Source: Ceratotherium simum simum
Lineage: Eukaryota > Chordata > Mammalia > Perissodactyla > Rhinocerotidae
Direction of reading: 5' to 3'
Length of the DNA stretch: 64,000 nt
Assembly (NCBI RefSeq): GCF_000283155.1
Contig: NW_004454182.1
Span: 3,632,682 to 3,696,681 of the forward strand
Below, piece by piece: positions 48,056 through 59,939 of the stretch (its first letter is position 1; every line of letters begins with the position of its first letter). Position numbers and translations under genes: made by a program. The notes beneath the pieces are model-generated. The model was given only the letters and a program-made list of their open reading frames with translations. It was not told where the DNA came from and did not search any database.

Positions 48056-48297
48056 GACTACATCCAAATTAGTTATATCCTTTCATTAAAAGGCACTGTT
48101 TAAAGAATGAGAAATCAAGTGAAGGAGAAGATTTGTGCAGTATATATAATCATAAAGGGCTTATATTCATAAGATATAAGGAACCTCTAGAAATCACTGG
48201 GGAAAAAATGGTGAATCTCACAGAAATGATAGAAAATCTGATAGAGACTTAAATAGACTTTAGAGTTTATCCAAATGACTATTAAAATGTATGCAAT

Positions 48298-48801
48298 TGT
48301 TTGACACTGTGACATAGGATCAGACAACCAAAAGTACTGGCAGGGTATACCATCATAAAGCTTTACTAGAGTTAACAGGTACAGGAAAGAAAGAAAGCAC
48401 CAGCAAATGTAGTGAATTCTTGAGACTTTCAGGCACAGCTCCCAGGGTCCTTTCCAAATCTCACTGGATAAGCTTTGTCTTCAGATTGTTAACCATCAAG
48501 GTAACAAGTTTATTCAGGGGTCTTTTATATAGCCTTGGTCACATAGCTAAAATCAGGCAGTGTAACCAGATAAACTAGGTTTAAAACATTCATCTGCATG
48601 TTTTTAATGAATGTTGTATCCACACTGGAGTAAAATGCTTCCAGGCAGTTTCCAACATTAAACTGCCTACCATAAATCACTCGCTAGTATGTTTCACCTT
48701 GATCTTGGGTAAAAATCATTACCATGGTTCCAGACATCCTTAGAGAAAGCCCAGAGTCACCATAGACTAGCTGCAAGCTAACCCTCTGTTTATACTGTAT
48801 T
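48298..48801. mobile_element. Unidentified ~504-bp insertion in L1
   Basis: L1 ORF2 text stops at 48297 and resumes at 48802, with caat repeated at both edges (48294-48297 and 48802-48805). The intervening 504 bp starts TGTTTGACACTG. On the minus strand this end reads ...CAGTGTCAAACA, an LTR-like CA terminus, and the same strand has an AATAAA (plus tttatt at 48509-48514). It has no poly(A) tail and no similarity I recognise. The other end is not a clean TG/CA. An unfamiliar LTR on the minus strand is the most likely explanation. Confidence 0.55.
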
Positions 48802-49560
48802 CAATTTCGTTATCAATCAGAGAAATGTAAATTAAAACCTCAGTTGGGTGTCAATGACCACCAAATGGGTTAAAATTTAAAGATTGGTATTAGCAAGTAT
48901 TAGAGAGAATAGCGACTAACAGACACTCTCATAACACACTGTCTGTAATTGTAAATTGATAGGACAGCTTTGAAAAGCAGAGTTTTGCATTATCTAGTAA
49001 AGTTGAAGGTGCACATATTTTATGACCAAAATTTCCACTCCTACACATATGCCCAACAGAAATAAATGTGTGCACAGGTATTTCCTCTGATATGTAAATA
49101 ATAATAGCTTAAAAATGTAAACAATCCAGTTATCCATCATCAGGAAAATGTTTAAATAAATTGCGGTATATTCATACACTTGAATACAATATAACAATGA
49201 AATAAACAGACCACACTACAAACAATAATATAGGAGACACTCACAAGCATAATATTGAGTGTGAGAAGCTACATAAAAGAATAAATGAGTCTGTTTATAC
49301 AAACTTCAAAACAAGGCAACACTAAACTACAGTGTTTAGGGATGAATGCTAGTTGGTAAAACAATAAATATAAGCAAGTAAGTGATTCTGATAATCTTTT
49401 TGGGAGTGGGGAGTAGATGATTACCAGTGATTGGATGGAGAAATGAGGAAGGCTTCCTGGTAGGTATTCACTTTGAAATAATTTGTTGAGCTATATGCTA
49501 CAGTTTTGAGTACATATCTGTTATGTGTTTACACTCATAATTAAAAAGGTATAAAATATA

Positions 49561-50278
49561 TAAATTATTCATTTAAACTTTATAAAGTGTGTATTAAATA
49601 TGTCATGATTTTATGCCAATTGGGAAGGTTTTAATTTCCCTCCTAATGCAACAAAATGACAATATTTAATGCCTAAATAATTAGAGATGTAGTCCAATGG
49701 AATTATATTACTAATATATTCCAGCATCAGAAGTCTGAATTTCGAATACATAGTTATCCCCTTGGAAATTATCAGCAGTTTGGGGCAGAGCAAACCACTC
49801 ATCTTCATGATGTGTTGACATGGCAGCTGCGGAAATGAAAAGACACGGTGGTGCAACGCCACGTCACACCACTCTGCCTGCTCTGCTTCACTTTACTTTT
49901 TCAAATTAAGTTTCAGCCTGAATATCAGGGGTATCTCCTACTCAGAGGTAAATGACCCTTGTTCCACAAAATTTACAAATTTGTCACAACACGAACTAGG
50001 CTTTGACAGGCAATTCCCATCTGTCTACTTTGAACCACACCACTCTCTCCTCGCTGTCCCAATGGAGCTGCCCAGACACCACGGATTAGTCTTCCAGTGC
50101 CTGTAAAATCACTTCACCACTGCACTCTCTACCCGGGATAAGTCCTTAAGTACTTTTATGGTGCTGGTTTGAAAGCTGAGTAATAACTTTTTAAAAGCAG
50201 TGTGGAACTCTTTGCTGTTTTTGATGCTTCTGATGGGTGTTACTTTCTTGTCAAATTCTCCATAACATTTTTAGGGGA
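49561..50278. other. Unassigned sequence
   Basis: No recognised transposon or gene. The stretch 49790-50110 is less AT-rich, with no recognised identity. The minus frame 49862-49611 is unsupported. Confidence 0.4.
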
Positions 50279-50643
50279 TGCCATAGACTGAACGTTTGTG
50301 TTGCCACCAAATTCCTATGTTGAAACCCGATCCCCATTGTGATGGTATTAGGAGGTGGGGTCTTTAGGAGGTGATTAGATCATGAGGGCAGAGCCTTCAT
50401 GAACGGGATTAGTGCCTTATGAAAGAGGCCACAGAGAGGTCCCTCTGTCCTTCTGCCAGGTGAGGACGCGGAGAGAAGATAGCGGTCTATGAACCAGGAA
50501 GTGGGTCCTCACCAGATACCGAATCTGCAGGTGCCTTCAACTTGGACTTCCAGCCTCCAGAACAGTGAGAAATAAACGCCTGTTGTTTATAAGCCACTCA
50601 GTCTATGGTATCTTGTTATAGCAGCCCAAACAGACTGAAAAAG
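50279..50643 (+). mobile_element. MST/MLT1-type (MaLR) solo LTR
   Basis: Sense MaLR LTR: 'tgccatagactgaacgtttg' at the start, 'gtgatggtattaggaggtgg', 'ggtgattagatcatgagggc', 'gggattagtgccttatgaaa', 'caggtgaggacgcggagag', 'cagcctccagaacagtgaga' followed by the poly(A) signal AATAAA, and 'ttgttatagcagcccaaaca' at the end. About 365 bp with both ends present. No internal sequence, so it is a solo LTR. Confidence 0.9.
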
Positions 50644-51229
50644 GGGATACATATGAATTTTTTATGTGAGAACAACTTAGGGAGTTAATGTTATAATTTT
50701 ATTCCTGAATCTAGGTGCATAAAGAGAAACATTTACTTTGATCTTCTCCCTCAGAATAGAGTATTAATAAAAGCAAGGTAGTAAGTTTGACTTTGTATAT
50801 AAGTTGATTCAGTTTTGCCTATCACATTGCAAAGATGTAATTTTGTGCAGTAGGGGGAATTGAAAGGCTGAAAGGGCAGAAGGCCTTTGGGTGGTCAATT
50901 AGTGCTAGGAAGTAATTGTTCTGCCACAGCCGAAAAATCACGTGAAGTGTCAATCACAAACAGTGATTGACAATTTTAGGAAGTTGAAACCCTTCAACCC
51001 CTCTCCCCAACCTTGCAATAAGGAAAGGATCATAGTTGTTATCTTTTCCCTAGAAATTTGTCTGACTAGCTATATCTTATTTAATTTTTAAGTTCAAATA
51101 TTACAACAAATTTAAACTGGCCACATGCCAGTCATTCTCCATCACCTCCAATTTTTCAAATTCAAGGGCCATTTCTCTTTCTCTTTCATACTCTTAATGG
51201 ATTCCCCCCCACCAACCCCCTGCCCCAGG
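50644..51229. other. Unassigned sequence with a perfect hairpin
   Basis: No recognised transposon or gene. It contains the 10-bp perfect inverted repeat at 50948-50972. Confidence 0.4.
50948..50972 (+). repeat. Perfect 10-bp inverted repeat with TGATTGACA arms
   Basis: TGTCAATCAC (50948-50957), spacer AAACA, and its exact reverse complement GTGATTGACA (50963-50972). Each arm contains TGATTGACA, which matches the core of the PBX-PREP/MEIS composite site known from homeobox regulation. Whether it is bound cannot be told from sequence. Confidence 0.85.
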
Positions 51230-51530
51230 GCCCCACTGAAATAATCTTTCTCTCCCACTCTAGGACCAAAGACTTTTCTGGTTTGCCATCTCTTTAGAAT
51301 TCTTTTGCTAAACCATCCTCTATACTTGAACTTTAAATGTCGGAGTGCCTACCGAGCCCTAACCTGGATCTATTATCTTCTCTAAGTGCTCCCTAGCTGT
51401 GTCATTGAGTTCCATGGCTTTAAATACAGTCTACAGAGCCAGTATACTCTGTTTACATATCAAGCCCCAAATATTCCCCAGCTCTAGGTTAATACATGCA
51501 AGTGCCTACATGACATGTCCATTTGTGCCC
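51230..51530 (+). mobile_element. L2 LINE fragment
   Basis: 'cggagtgcctaccgagccct', 'attgagttccatggctttaa', 'atacagtctacagagcc', 'ccagctctaggttaatacat' and 'gcctacatgacatgtcc' follow the L2 ORF2 order just after the reverse-transcriptase core. Strongly decayed. Confidence 0.65.
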
Positions 51531-51964
51531 CAAATATATTCTTCTATGTTCTATTTGTTGTCCAGGAACATATCTATAGGTCCTAAATCATATTTTGTTT
51601 ACCAACATGTAATAATTATTTTTCCTTCTCTCAAAATAAAAATTAATTCATGGCAATCATTTCTTAGCAAAAATATACTAAAAGGCACTTATCACTTCTG
51701 TTTAAGATTGTTACTTGTTTGCTCTGAAGAAGGATGACCATAGATAATTAATTCAAGGATCAATTGAATCCATATTGGACCAAATAGAATCCCTTACATA
51801 TATGCATTTTAAAAATCCCTTCCTCTCTCTGTGCTGTGTTCCGGGTGAATTTCTGAAATTATCCTCCATTTCCCTCCTTCTCTTTGACTATGTGCAGCCT
51901 AGAGTTTATTGCCTCTGTCTAGGTCATTGAGCTCGTTTTATGATACATTTTTCACTTCAAGACT
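51531..51964. other. Unassigned sequence
   Basis: No recognised feature; possibly more L2. Confidence 0.35.
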
Positions 51965-52160
51965 TTCTAATTCATTAATTTTTGTATTGTGGTAAGAACA
52001 CTTAACATGAGATCTACCCTCTTAACAAATTTTTAAGATAATACAGTATTGTTAACTATAGGCACAATGTTGTACAGCAGATCTATAGAACTTACTCATC
52101 TTGCACAACTGAAACTTTATACCCATTGAACTCTTATTCATTATTTTTCATATCCACTTT
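51965..52160 (-). mobile_element. L1 LINE 3'UTR fragment (antisense)
   Basis: 'taagaacacttaacatgaga', 'tctaccctcttaacaaattt', 'cagtattgttaactataggc', 'tgttgtacagcagatctata' and 'actgaaactttatacccatt' match antisense L1M/L1MA 3'UTR. Confidence 0.82.
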
Positions 52161-53789
52161 TCCTTGCTTCATTTCCCTGTTTTTTAAAACAATTTCCTTT
52201 TTTTTAATAAATGCTAGTTTCACTTATATTTTGAAAATCTTGAACATGTATATTTTACAATCATTTTTAGATTGCTTTACTCTTGTTCCTTCATTTTAGT
52301 GAATTCATGTCCTAATTATTGGTTTTTTTGGCTAACTTGAAGGTTTCCCCGTACATCTTGGAATTTTGTTTTGCACACTTCAATGTAGTGAATTTTCTCT
52401 CTCTGCTTTAGTGATTTTTTCTTTGTGTGTTTTTTCTTCCTATTAGATTCTCTAGGGTTGCCAATCCTGAACCATATCTGCAGTCCTTCCATTACCTGTG
52501 GCAATAGTGTGGAACCAGGAGCTAAGGCAGCTGCCCAGCATGGATGGAGTCTTCCGCTGGCTTCCTCCTACATTCCCAGGTAAACAGATTCATAGGAGTC
52601 ATAGGTACAGGTTGGGCTCAATAGTAGCACTTTTCAGACTCCTTTCAAGGTCAAAGGGATTCCAAAATATGTGTTTATTTCAGGCAGTGCCTCTGGCTCC
52701 AGTTCCGCATGTAATATTGGTTGACTTAAGTCCTCTTTCTGCTTCAGATGAAACTCCAAGCCACCTTCACTTGCTTCTATTCCCAGAGCAAGCCTGCAGA
52801 TCTATTTCCACTTATTTTCTGTTTGTTTGCTTCTGTTCTGTTTCTTGTCCAAGTAACTTTTTATTTTTTAACTGCACATTTTTACTCTATTCATCATTGC
52901 TATATATTTGAAGCAGAGAAAGAACTTGAAGTGTGAACTTGCATTGCCAGCTCGATTAGGAGTTTCCTTAGCATAAAAATTTTATACAAGAAGATGACAG
53001 TGCTAGTTTTTGTCTTTGCTCTTTATTTAGAAATCATCATAATTACTTAAATAGCTTTTCACAATGCTTCAGACCCCATGCCTTTATTTGCAAGACCTCA
53101 TCTTTTGAGAAGAATGCATGTCAAGTTGGATTCTCACTACTCATAACTTTTTTTTACTGCCAAATATGTCTTTTTCTTTTTTTTTACGCAAAAAGAGTAC
53201 GATGGTAAAGGCTAGTTATTAGAGGATGACATTTAGGAAAAAATCCAATAGTTATTAACCTATTAACCCATTATTTGTTATATTTCTATTCTAAGTATAA
53301 AATTCCTGCCAAGGTTTCATAAGTTCCTTATTAGATGTTTTATATGTCATTCTTCTTAACTCAAAAATGCTAAAAATGACCTTAAAGTGACTCCACCTAT
53401 GTTGCCTGGCTTTGTCTATGTGAATAGCCTCAGGATTTGTGCACATTGGAGATTTTGACAACTTTAATTGTCTAAGTATTTAGCTGGTGAGAATCTAATT
53501 ATTCTAGTATTCCCAGAGGGCTGATGACATAGGTGAGATATTAAAAATTAATAAATAAAATGAAGAGATGTACAATCTATGACCCCTTCAATTTGTAGCT
53601 TAAAGTATTTTAGAGTCCATAGAATATATCTTACTTTAAATCTGCATTTGCGATTAATTTTAGCGTTTTCTAGATTAGTAGCTAAAGGTAACTGAATATA
53701 ATATATATAAAATGTATAAATACATATTATTTTATGTGTATTGTATATTTATATAATAGTATATAACATACAAATATATAATAATATTA
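52161..53789. other. Unassigned interval, AT-rich at right end
   Basis: 52161-52930 might be antisense L1 5'UTR by its style but is not firmly matched. A 137-codon plus frame at 52498-52911 has a hydrophobic tail but no recognisable domain or gene context and is not called. 53690-53790 is AT-only low-complexity sequence. Confidence 0.35.
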
Positions 53790-56700
53790 AAGATTTTCAT
53801 TTTGGATTAATTTTGAATTTATAGAAGATTTACAAGAATAGTAGAAAGACTTTTCATGTATCCTTCCCTTCCCTTAGATTCTGCAATTGTTATGCAACAT
53901 TTGAAAGTAAGTTGCTGGTGCGATGCCCCTTTATCTCTAAATACTTCAGCAAGAGTTTCCCAAAAATGAAAACAATTTTTTACTTAACCACAGTACAATT
54001 ATCAAAATCAGGGAATTAACATCAATAAAAATACCATTATCTAATCTGCATTCCTTGTCCAAATTGTGCCAGTTATTCCACTGATAACCATTATAACAAA
54101 TATGGCAAAATAACTGTTTTCCTGGTCTACAAGCCAACCCACATGTGGTGCGTGGCTCATTAATGCCCTTTAATCTGAAACAGTTCCTCAATCTTTTTTG
54201 TCTCTCATGTCGTTGACATTTTTTAAGAGAACAGGCCTATCATTTTGTTGAATGTCCTTGGTTTGGCTGCCGTGATGTTTCCTCAAGATTGCATTCTCCA
54301 TTTTTAGCAGGAATACCACAGAATCAATGTTGCATGCATCCTTCTCAATGCATTATAGCGCCAGTCACGTGATGCTCAACTTTCCCTTGATTGGTGAAGT
54401 TAACTCTGCTCATTTGGTTAAGATGGTTTGTTCACTTTAAAGTTTCTTCTTTCTCTTTGTAGTTGATAAATATATTATGGGGAGATCATTTGAGTCCACA
54501 CAAATATATCATTCCACATCGTGATTTCATCCACTGTATTAGCATCCAGATAATTTTTACCTGAAACAATTATTACTATGATATTGTCAAATGTTAATTT
54601 TCCAGTTTATCATGCCTTCTATATCCATTAGTTGGTAGTCTACCATAAAGAAAAAGTTTCTCTGCTGTCTCATTTAATTATTTACCTAAGCATTTACTTC
54701 ATTATGTAAGCCTGGACTCGTGGTTTCTTATTTTATTCAATGAGTTGTAATCCATTACTATCATTATTTATATTGATAATTAAAGTGTTCCAGATTTGTC
54801 CTGTAGAAGTGCCTCCACGCTGGCTCCTGTATCCTTTGACATGTCACCATTATTCTCTAAATAGTCCTTTACTTTCTGGCACAAGAAGATGATCCAGGTT
54901 AATTATATACATATTTTTTCAAGCCATATCCCAGAAATTAGGTATTTTTCCGAGAAGCTCTGGAGTTGTTTCCTCTTTGTGAAAAATGTACTTAGAAACC
55001 AAGTTATGGGCACCGAATATGCTCACTACTACTGAGGTGTCATTGCTTCTAGGTCCTTTCAGAAGATAGAGTTATGAAATATGCATATGTCTATGTAAAT
55101 ATATGTACTCCATTGCACGGATGTGTAAGAGTCCATTCAATCCTGCAGGTGGGCATTTAGGATTTTCCTGACTCTTTGCAATTACAGACTATGTTGTAAT
55201 AAATAGTCTTGTACACATGTATTTTTGAAGTATGTCTTAATGCTAAATTCTCAGAAGTGAAATTACTGGTTAAAAAGTAAAATATATATAGTTGTTAGAT
55301 ACTGCCAAGAGGGTTGTATCGATTTACATTTCCACAAGAAATTATGATAGTGCTTATTTTCATGCACCCTCTCCAACAGAATGTGTCCTCATACTTTTTA
55401 AAATTTTGCCCATTCTTTTAGGTGATAAATGATATGTCAGGCAGTTTTTATTTCCTCTAATTGTGAGTAAGACTGAACATATTTTACTATCTTTAAGAGC
55501 CATTTTTATATCTTTCATTGTGGATTGTCTGTGATGCTTTTGCCCATTTTTCTACAGTTTTTTGAGAACTTCAAATTAAAGAGAATTTTTATATATTTGA
55601 GATATTGGCCCTTTGTGATATACTTTGCAATTTTTTCTTCTAGTTTTTCAGTTGTCTTTTGACTATGTTTATAGTGGATTTTATCCAGGAAAAAGCTTGT
55701 TTTTAATTCAATTCATCCATCTTTTATTTTCTCTGATTTTCAAGTCATAATTAACAAAGAGAAAAACTTTTCCTACGCTCAAGTTATGGAGAAATACGCC
55801 CATGTTTTCTTATGGTTTTTGTATGGTTTCTTTCTGGTTTTGTTTGTTTGTTTTTATTTTTTTTGCATTTAAATTTCAGATTTACTTTGATTTTATGCTT
55901 ATTCATATTGTGAGATTTGGATCTAAGAGTACATGTTTTTCAAATCGTCAAAGAGTTGCCTCAGCAGTCCATCTTTTTTTTTTTTTTTCTGGGAAAGATT
56001 CGCCCTGAGCTAATATCTGTTGCCGATCTTCCTCTTTTTTCCTCCCCAAAGCCCCAGGACACAGTTGTATACTCTAATTGTAGCTCCTTCTAGTTCTTCT
56101 GTGTGAGCTGCTGCTGCAACATGTCTACTGACAGACGACTGGTATAGTTTCGCCTGCACCCAGGAACCGAACCCCGTTTGCCAAAGTGGAGCACGCTGAA
56201 CTTTAACCAGTACGCCATCAGGGCTGACTCTATTACAGTCCATCTTTAACCTGAGGATTTAGATGCTGTCTTTATCAGGTACTAAATTCCGTATGTTCCT
56301 AAGTCTATTTCAGGACAGTCTATTTTATTAGATTTGGACAATTGTCTACCTATGTACTATGCTATACTAATATTTTAATGCAAAGGATTTATGTGTTATA
56401 CCATCATGTGGTGCCAATCCCTTCTCATAGTTTTTCTTTTTCCATGATTTGCTGTCTATTTTTGCCTATTTGTTTTCTTCCCCATGAACTTTATTATCAA
56501 CTTCTGTTCCTTACAAGAGTTTCTTGGAATTTCTATTAGGATTACTTAACATTTATAACTTAATTTACAAAAGCTGACATCTTTATGATGTGAGTAATTC
56601 TATACAAGAATAAAAATTCATTCCATATTTTTCAATTCTGCATTAGGGTCTTTCAAGAGAAATGGACATATTTTTTAAGTTTTAGAAATGAGGTTATAAT

Positions 56701-56800
56701 AGCCATGAGTACTCACTTTATTGATGAAATCTGATTTCTAGGGTATTTTTAAATTTTGTGTTTCAAGTATGTTGTATGGAATATATCAAGCAATTATCTA
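53790..56800 (-). mobile_element. Old L1 LINE, long 3'UTR and ORF2 end (antisense), segment A
   Basis: Reads as antisense of an old L1M element. Blocks include 'cacagtacaattatcaaaat' (53990), 'ctttaatctgaaacagttcc' (54168), 'gatgtttcctcaagattgca' (54274), 'gcaggaataccacagaatca' (54309), 'gaaacaattattactatgat' (54563), 'ctttactttctggcacaaga' (54867), 'gaggtgtcattgcttctagg' (55035), 'agatactgccaagagggttg' (55297), 'cttttgcccatttttctaca' (55538) and 'aaagctgacatctttatgat' (56570). Frames are fully degraded. The ERE at 55977-56235 is inserted in it. Confidence 0.85.
55977..56235 (-). mobile_element. ERE SINE, perfect 12-bp TSD
   Basis: Antisense ERE: a T tail from 55977, 'gattcgccctgagctaatat', 'ctccccaaagccccaggaca', 'ctccttctagttcttctgtg', 'gtttgccaaagtggagcacg' and the reversed head near 56213-56228. 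The TSD cagtccatcttt is identical at 55965-55976 and 56236-56247. Inserted in antisense L1 segment A. Confidence 0.94.
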
Positions 56801-57310
56801 AAATGCCAAAAGCTAGCTCTCTTAATTTTTCCACTTTATAATAAATGAAAGATTATTTTCTCCATGGATAATAACTTTCTCTTTCTAATCCAATGTTTCA
56901 TGCATTTGTTGTCATAGCTATAGTTCATAGCTCCTGTACCTATTAAAGAGTAAGTTCAATGAAATTTCAGTTTCTTTCTTTTTCGTATATTTTAAGATAT
57001 ATAAATGGAAGCAGATGTTAGTGCCAGAATGTTTATATGTACATTGGACAACTGTGCTGCATTTACACGAGTAGCAAGGTCAAAACTGATATTTCAGACA
57101 CACACTTGAACTAATCACCTAAATATGTTTGTCATAATGGTGTCCAGTTAGAGAGGTGTATATATATACATACACACACACACACGTTGTGTATTATTTT
57201 ATGCTCCATATATTATTGCCCACATACCAGTAATAGGAACTGAAAGGACCACTTAATTGTAAATTTTTTAAATTGCTGTTAGACTTTTAAACATATTCTT
57301 ACTTAAAAGG
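56801..57310. other. Unassigned AT-rich sequence with TA/CA microsatellite
   Basis: No recognised transposon. A compound (TA)n(CA)n tract lies at 57159-57186. Confidence 0.4.
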
Positions 57311-57322
57311 AATTTAGTCGTA

Positions 57323-57593
57323 TATATATATATATTTTTTTTTTTTTGCAGGGAAAAATTCGCCCTAAGCTAACATCTGTTGCCAGCCTTTCTCTTTTTT
57401 TTTTTCTCCCTAAAGCCACAGTGCATGGTTGTGTATCCTAGTTGTAAGTTCTTCCAGTTTTTCTATGTGAGCTGCTGCCACAGCACAGCAACTGACAGAT
57501 GGGTGGTATGGTTCTGAGACTGGGAAATGAACCTGGGCTGCAGAAGCCGTGAGAGCGTCAAGCTTTAACCACTAGAGCATCAGGGCTGGCTCA
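57323..57593 (-). mobile_element. ERE SINE, 12-bp TSD
   Basis: Antisense ERE: a TA/T-rich tail (57323-57348), 'aaattcgccctaagctaaca', 'tctgttgccagcctttctct', 'ctccctaaagccacagtgca', 'gtgagctgctgccacagcac' and the reversed head 'catcagggctggc'. TSDs are aatttagtcgta (57311-57322) and aatttagtcata (57594-57605), 11 of 12 identical. Confidence 0.92.
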
Positions 57594-57639
57594 AATTTAG
57601 TCATAATTTTATTGCTTTAAAAAAGTGTAGCTATGCAAG

Positions 57640-59830
57640 TAGGAAAACATTATTGGAAAACATTAATGGTTGTACAGATATCGTATTCATGACAAAATTA
57701 TTTTTCCAATATAGTGGTATTAAAATGTTCAAGTATACAGCAAATATGAAAAATATTTACACTGAACTCCTATATGCTTACAACCTAGAGTCTTCTATTA
57801 AAATTTTAATTGTTTATCACATATCAATACATCTATTTATTCCTGTATCCATCCATCAAGCTATGTTATTTTTGATGCCTTTCAAAGTAAATTGGAAACA
57901 GCATTACATCTTCTTCTAAATACATCAGTATTCACACCATTAACAAGGATTCACTATGTGGTTGCAAGTTTTAGTTCTGACGTAAAATTTACTCAATGAA
58001 ATACACAAAACTTTTATGTACTCACTAGGTTCTGAAAAATGTCTATACCTATGTAACTCATATCTCTACAATGATATAAGACAATGCCCGTCACTTCAGA
58101 TAGTTTCCTTTTGCCCGTTTCAAGTCAATACCCTCACCCCACTCCCAAAATAAGCATCTGACTTTTGTATAACTTTTGTATAACTTCAGTGTTATAGTCA
58201 TAAAAATTCGTATACTTAGAATTATACAACATGTATCTTTAGTACAAGCTTTCTTTAGATTAACATGTTGTTTTTGATATTAATCAAAGTTGTTGCACAC
58301 ATCAGTAGTTTGTTTTTCTTTATTACGAGTAGTGTTCAATTGTTTGAATATACTACTAAGTTGTTTGCAGTTTTGAACTATTATAAACAAAGCATTATGA
58401 ATATTCTTGTGCAGATTTTTTGTGAAAATATTTTTCATTTCCCTTAAATATATATCTAGTAATGGTATTATTAAGTAATGGAATAAGTGAATGTTTAGTT
58501 TATAGGAAATGTTCCAAAATGTTTCTCAAGTGATGGTACCATTTTAAATTTCCACCAACAATTTATGAGAATTCTGATTGCTCCACATTCTTGCCAACAC
58601 TGATTTGTTGTCTATCTTATTTTTAATCATTCTTGTGGGCGTGTTATGGTATCTCATTGTGGTTTTAATTTACATTTCCATAATCATGAATAATTTGAGC
58701 AATTTCCAGCTGTGTAATGGTCATTTGTGTATCTTCTATTTTAAAGAATCTGTTTATTTTTTTCTTCTATTATTTAGTTGTGGGGGTTATGTGTACATCC
58801 TCTACATGAGTCCTTTGTCAGATATATAATTTGTGAATGTTTTCTTTTAGGCTAATGCTGGCCCATGTATTTTTTAAAGATATCTCTTAATGAACAAAAG
58901 TTTTAAATTTTTGATAAAGTCTAATTAATCACTTTTTCTTTTATGGTTATTACTTTCTGTGACCTAAGAGACCTTTTCTTGCCCTCAAGTCGCACAGATA
59001 TTCTCTTATGTTTTTCTTTAAAGCTTTTTGGTTTTAGTTTTTATATTTAGGAATATGGTCCATCTTGAATTAATCATTTCATAGGGTCCAAGTTATGCGT
59101 GGAGGTCATTTTTTTATGTATGGATAACCAATTATTTTATCACCACTGGAAAATCATTCATATACAAATCATATGGCTTTTGTTGTAAATCCAATGACCT
59201 TTTAAGAGTGGATCTATTTCTGAGCTATCTATTGTTTTCTGTTGACCTAGTTTTTGATACTTATGCCAATGCCACTCTGCTTTGATTATTACAGATTTAT
59301 AGTAAGCTATGAAATCAAATAGTATGCATTCTTATTTGTTTTCTTCTTTTTTTTATATTCAAGGTCTTTGGCATTTCTATATACATTATAGAAATCTTGT
59401 CAATTTCCCTTTTTAAAAAAGTCTCTGGGATTATATTTAGGATAACTGTAAATATATGAATCAATTTGGGAAGAATTGAAATCTTGATAAAATTAAATCA
59501 TCTAGTCTATGAATACTGTATCTCTCTCCATTTAAATCTTCTTTCATTTTTCTCAGAAATATGAGCATGTCTTCCACAATATATAAAAATACTGTGTAAA
59601 TATTTGGTTATTGGGGCCAGTCCGGTGGTGCAGCGGTTGGGTTCACGTGCTCCGCTTCAGCAGCCCGGGGGTCAGTTTCAGATCCCAGGCGTGGACATGC
59701 GTATAGCTCATTAAGCCACGCTGTGGCAGGCGTCCCACACAAATAGAGGCAGAAGGGCACACATGTTAGCTCAGGGCTGGTCTTCCTCACAAAAAAAGAA
59801 AAAAGTTTGGTTGTTATTTTATCAAAGAAA
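57640..59830 (-). mobile_element. Old L1 LINE, 3'UTR and ORF2 end (antisense), segment B
   Basis: Antisense L1M. Landmarks are 'gttttgaactattataaaca' (58370), 'tgctccacattcttgccaac' (58580), 'tggtatctcattgtggtttt' (58646), 'tgagtcctttgtcagatata' (58807), 'cttttatggttattactttc' (58938), 'tatgccaatgccactctgct' (59262), 'tttggcatttctatatacat' (59367) and 'ctctccatttaaatcttctt' (59524). A decayed L1 continues after the ERE to about 59830. It covers partly the same L1 region as segment A and has the same orientation, so the two are separate copies, or one copy duplicated. Confidence 0.85.
59613..59805 (+). mobile_element. ERE SINE, short form, 10-bp TSD
   Basis: Sense ERE: head 'ggggccagtccggtgg', 'tgctccgcttcagcagcccg', 'agatcccaggcgtggacatg', 'gtcccacacaaatagaggca', 'gttagctcagggctggtctt' and an A-rich tail. 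TSDs are tttggttatt (59603-59612) and tttggttgtt (59806-59815), 9 of 10 identical. Inserted in antisense L1 segment B. Confidence 0.93.
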
Positions 59831-59939
59831 CATTGTCTCTAGTTAGAAAAAAGGAAACTCTTACTATCAGCTTAAAATGTTATGGAATGAAGACTATTAT
59901 ATTGAACAAGCTTCTAGGCTGATAAGGGCTGTGCATAGC

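Larger units (their letters stand above)
47640..49560 (+). mobile_element. Old L1 LINE, sense, with two nested insertions
   Basis: Sense L1M ORF2-to-3'UTR sequence in three pieces. The first is 47640-47720 ('aattgataaactgaact'). After the MLT1 LTR come 48056-48297 ('aaaaggcactgtttaaagaa', 'gcttatattcataagatata'). After the second insertion come 48802-49560 ('aatcagagaaatgtaaatta', 'atccagttatccatcatcag', 'aattgcggtatattcataca', then a 3'UTR with 'gattaccagtgattggatgg'). The split text reads through in the right order when the insertions are removed. It is heavily mutated. Confidence 0.72.

Noticed and set aside
52498..52911. 137-codon ORF with a hydrophobic C-terminal part
   Set aside because: No recognised domain or signal peptide at the start, no splice or promoter context, and flanking sequence looks like LINE debris.
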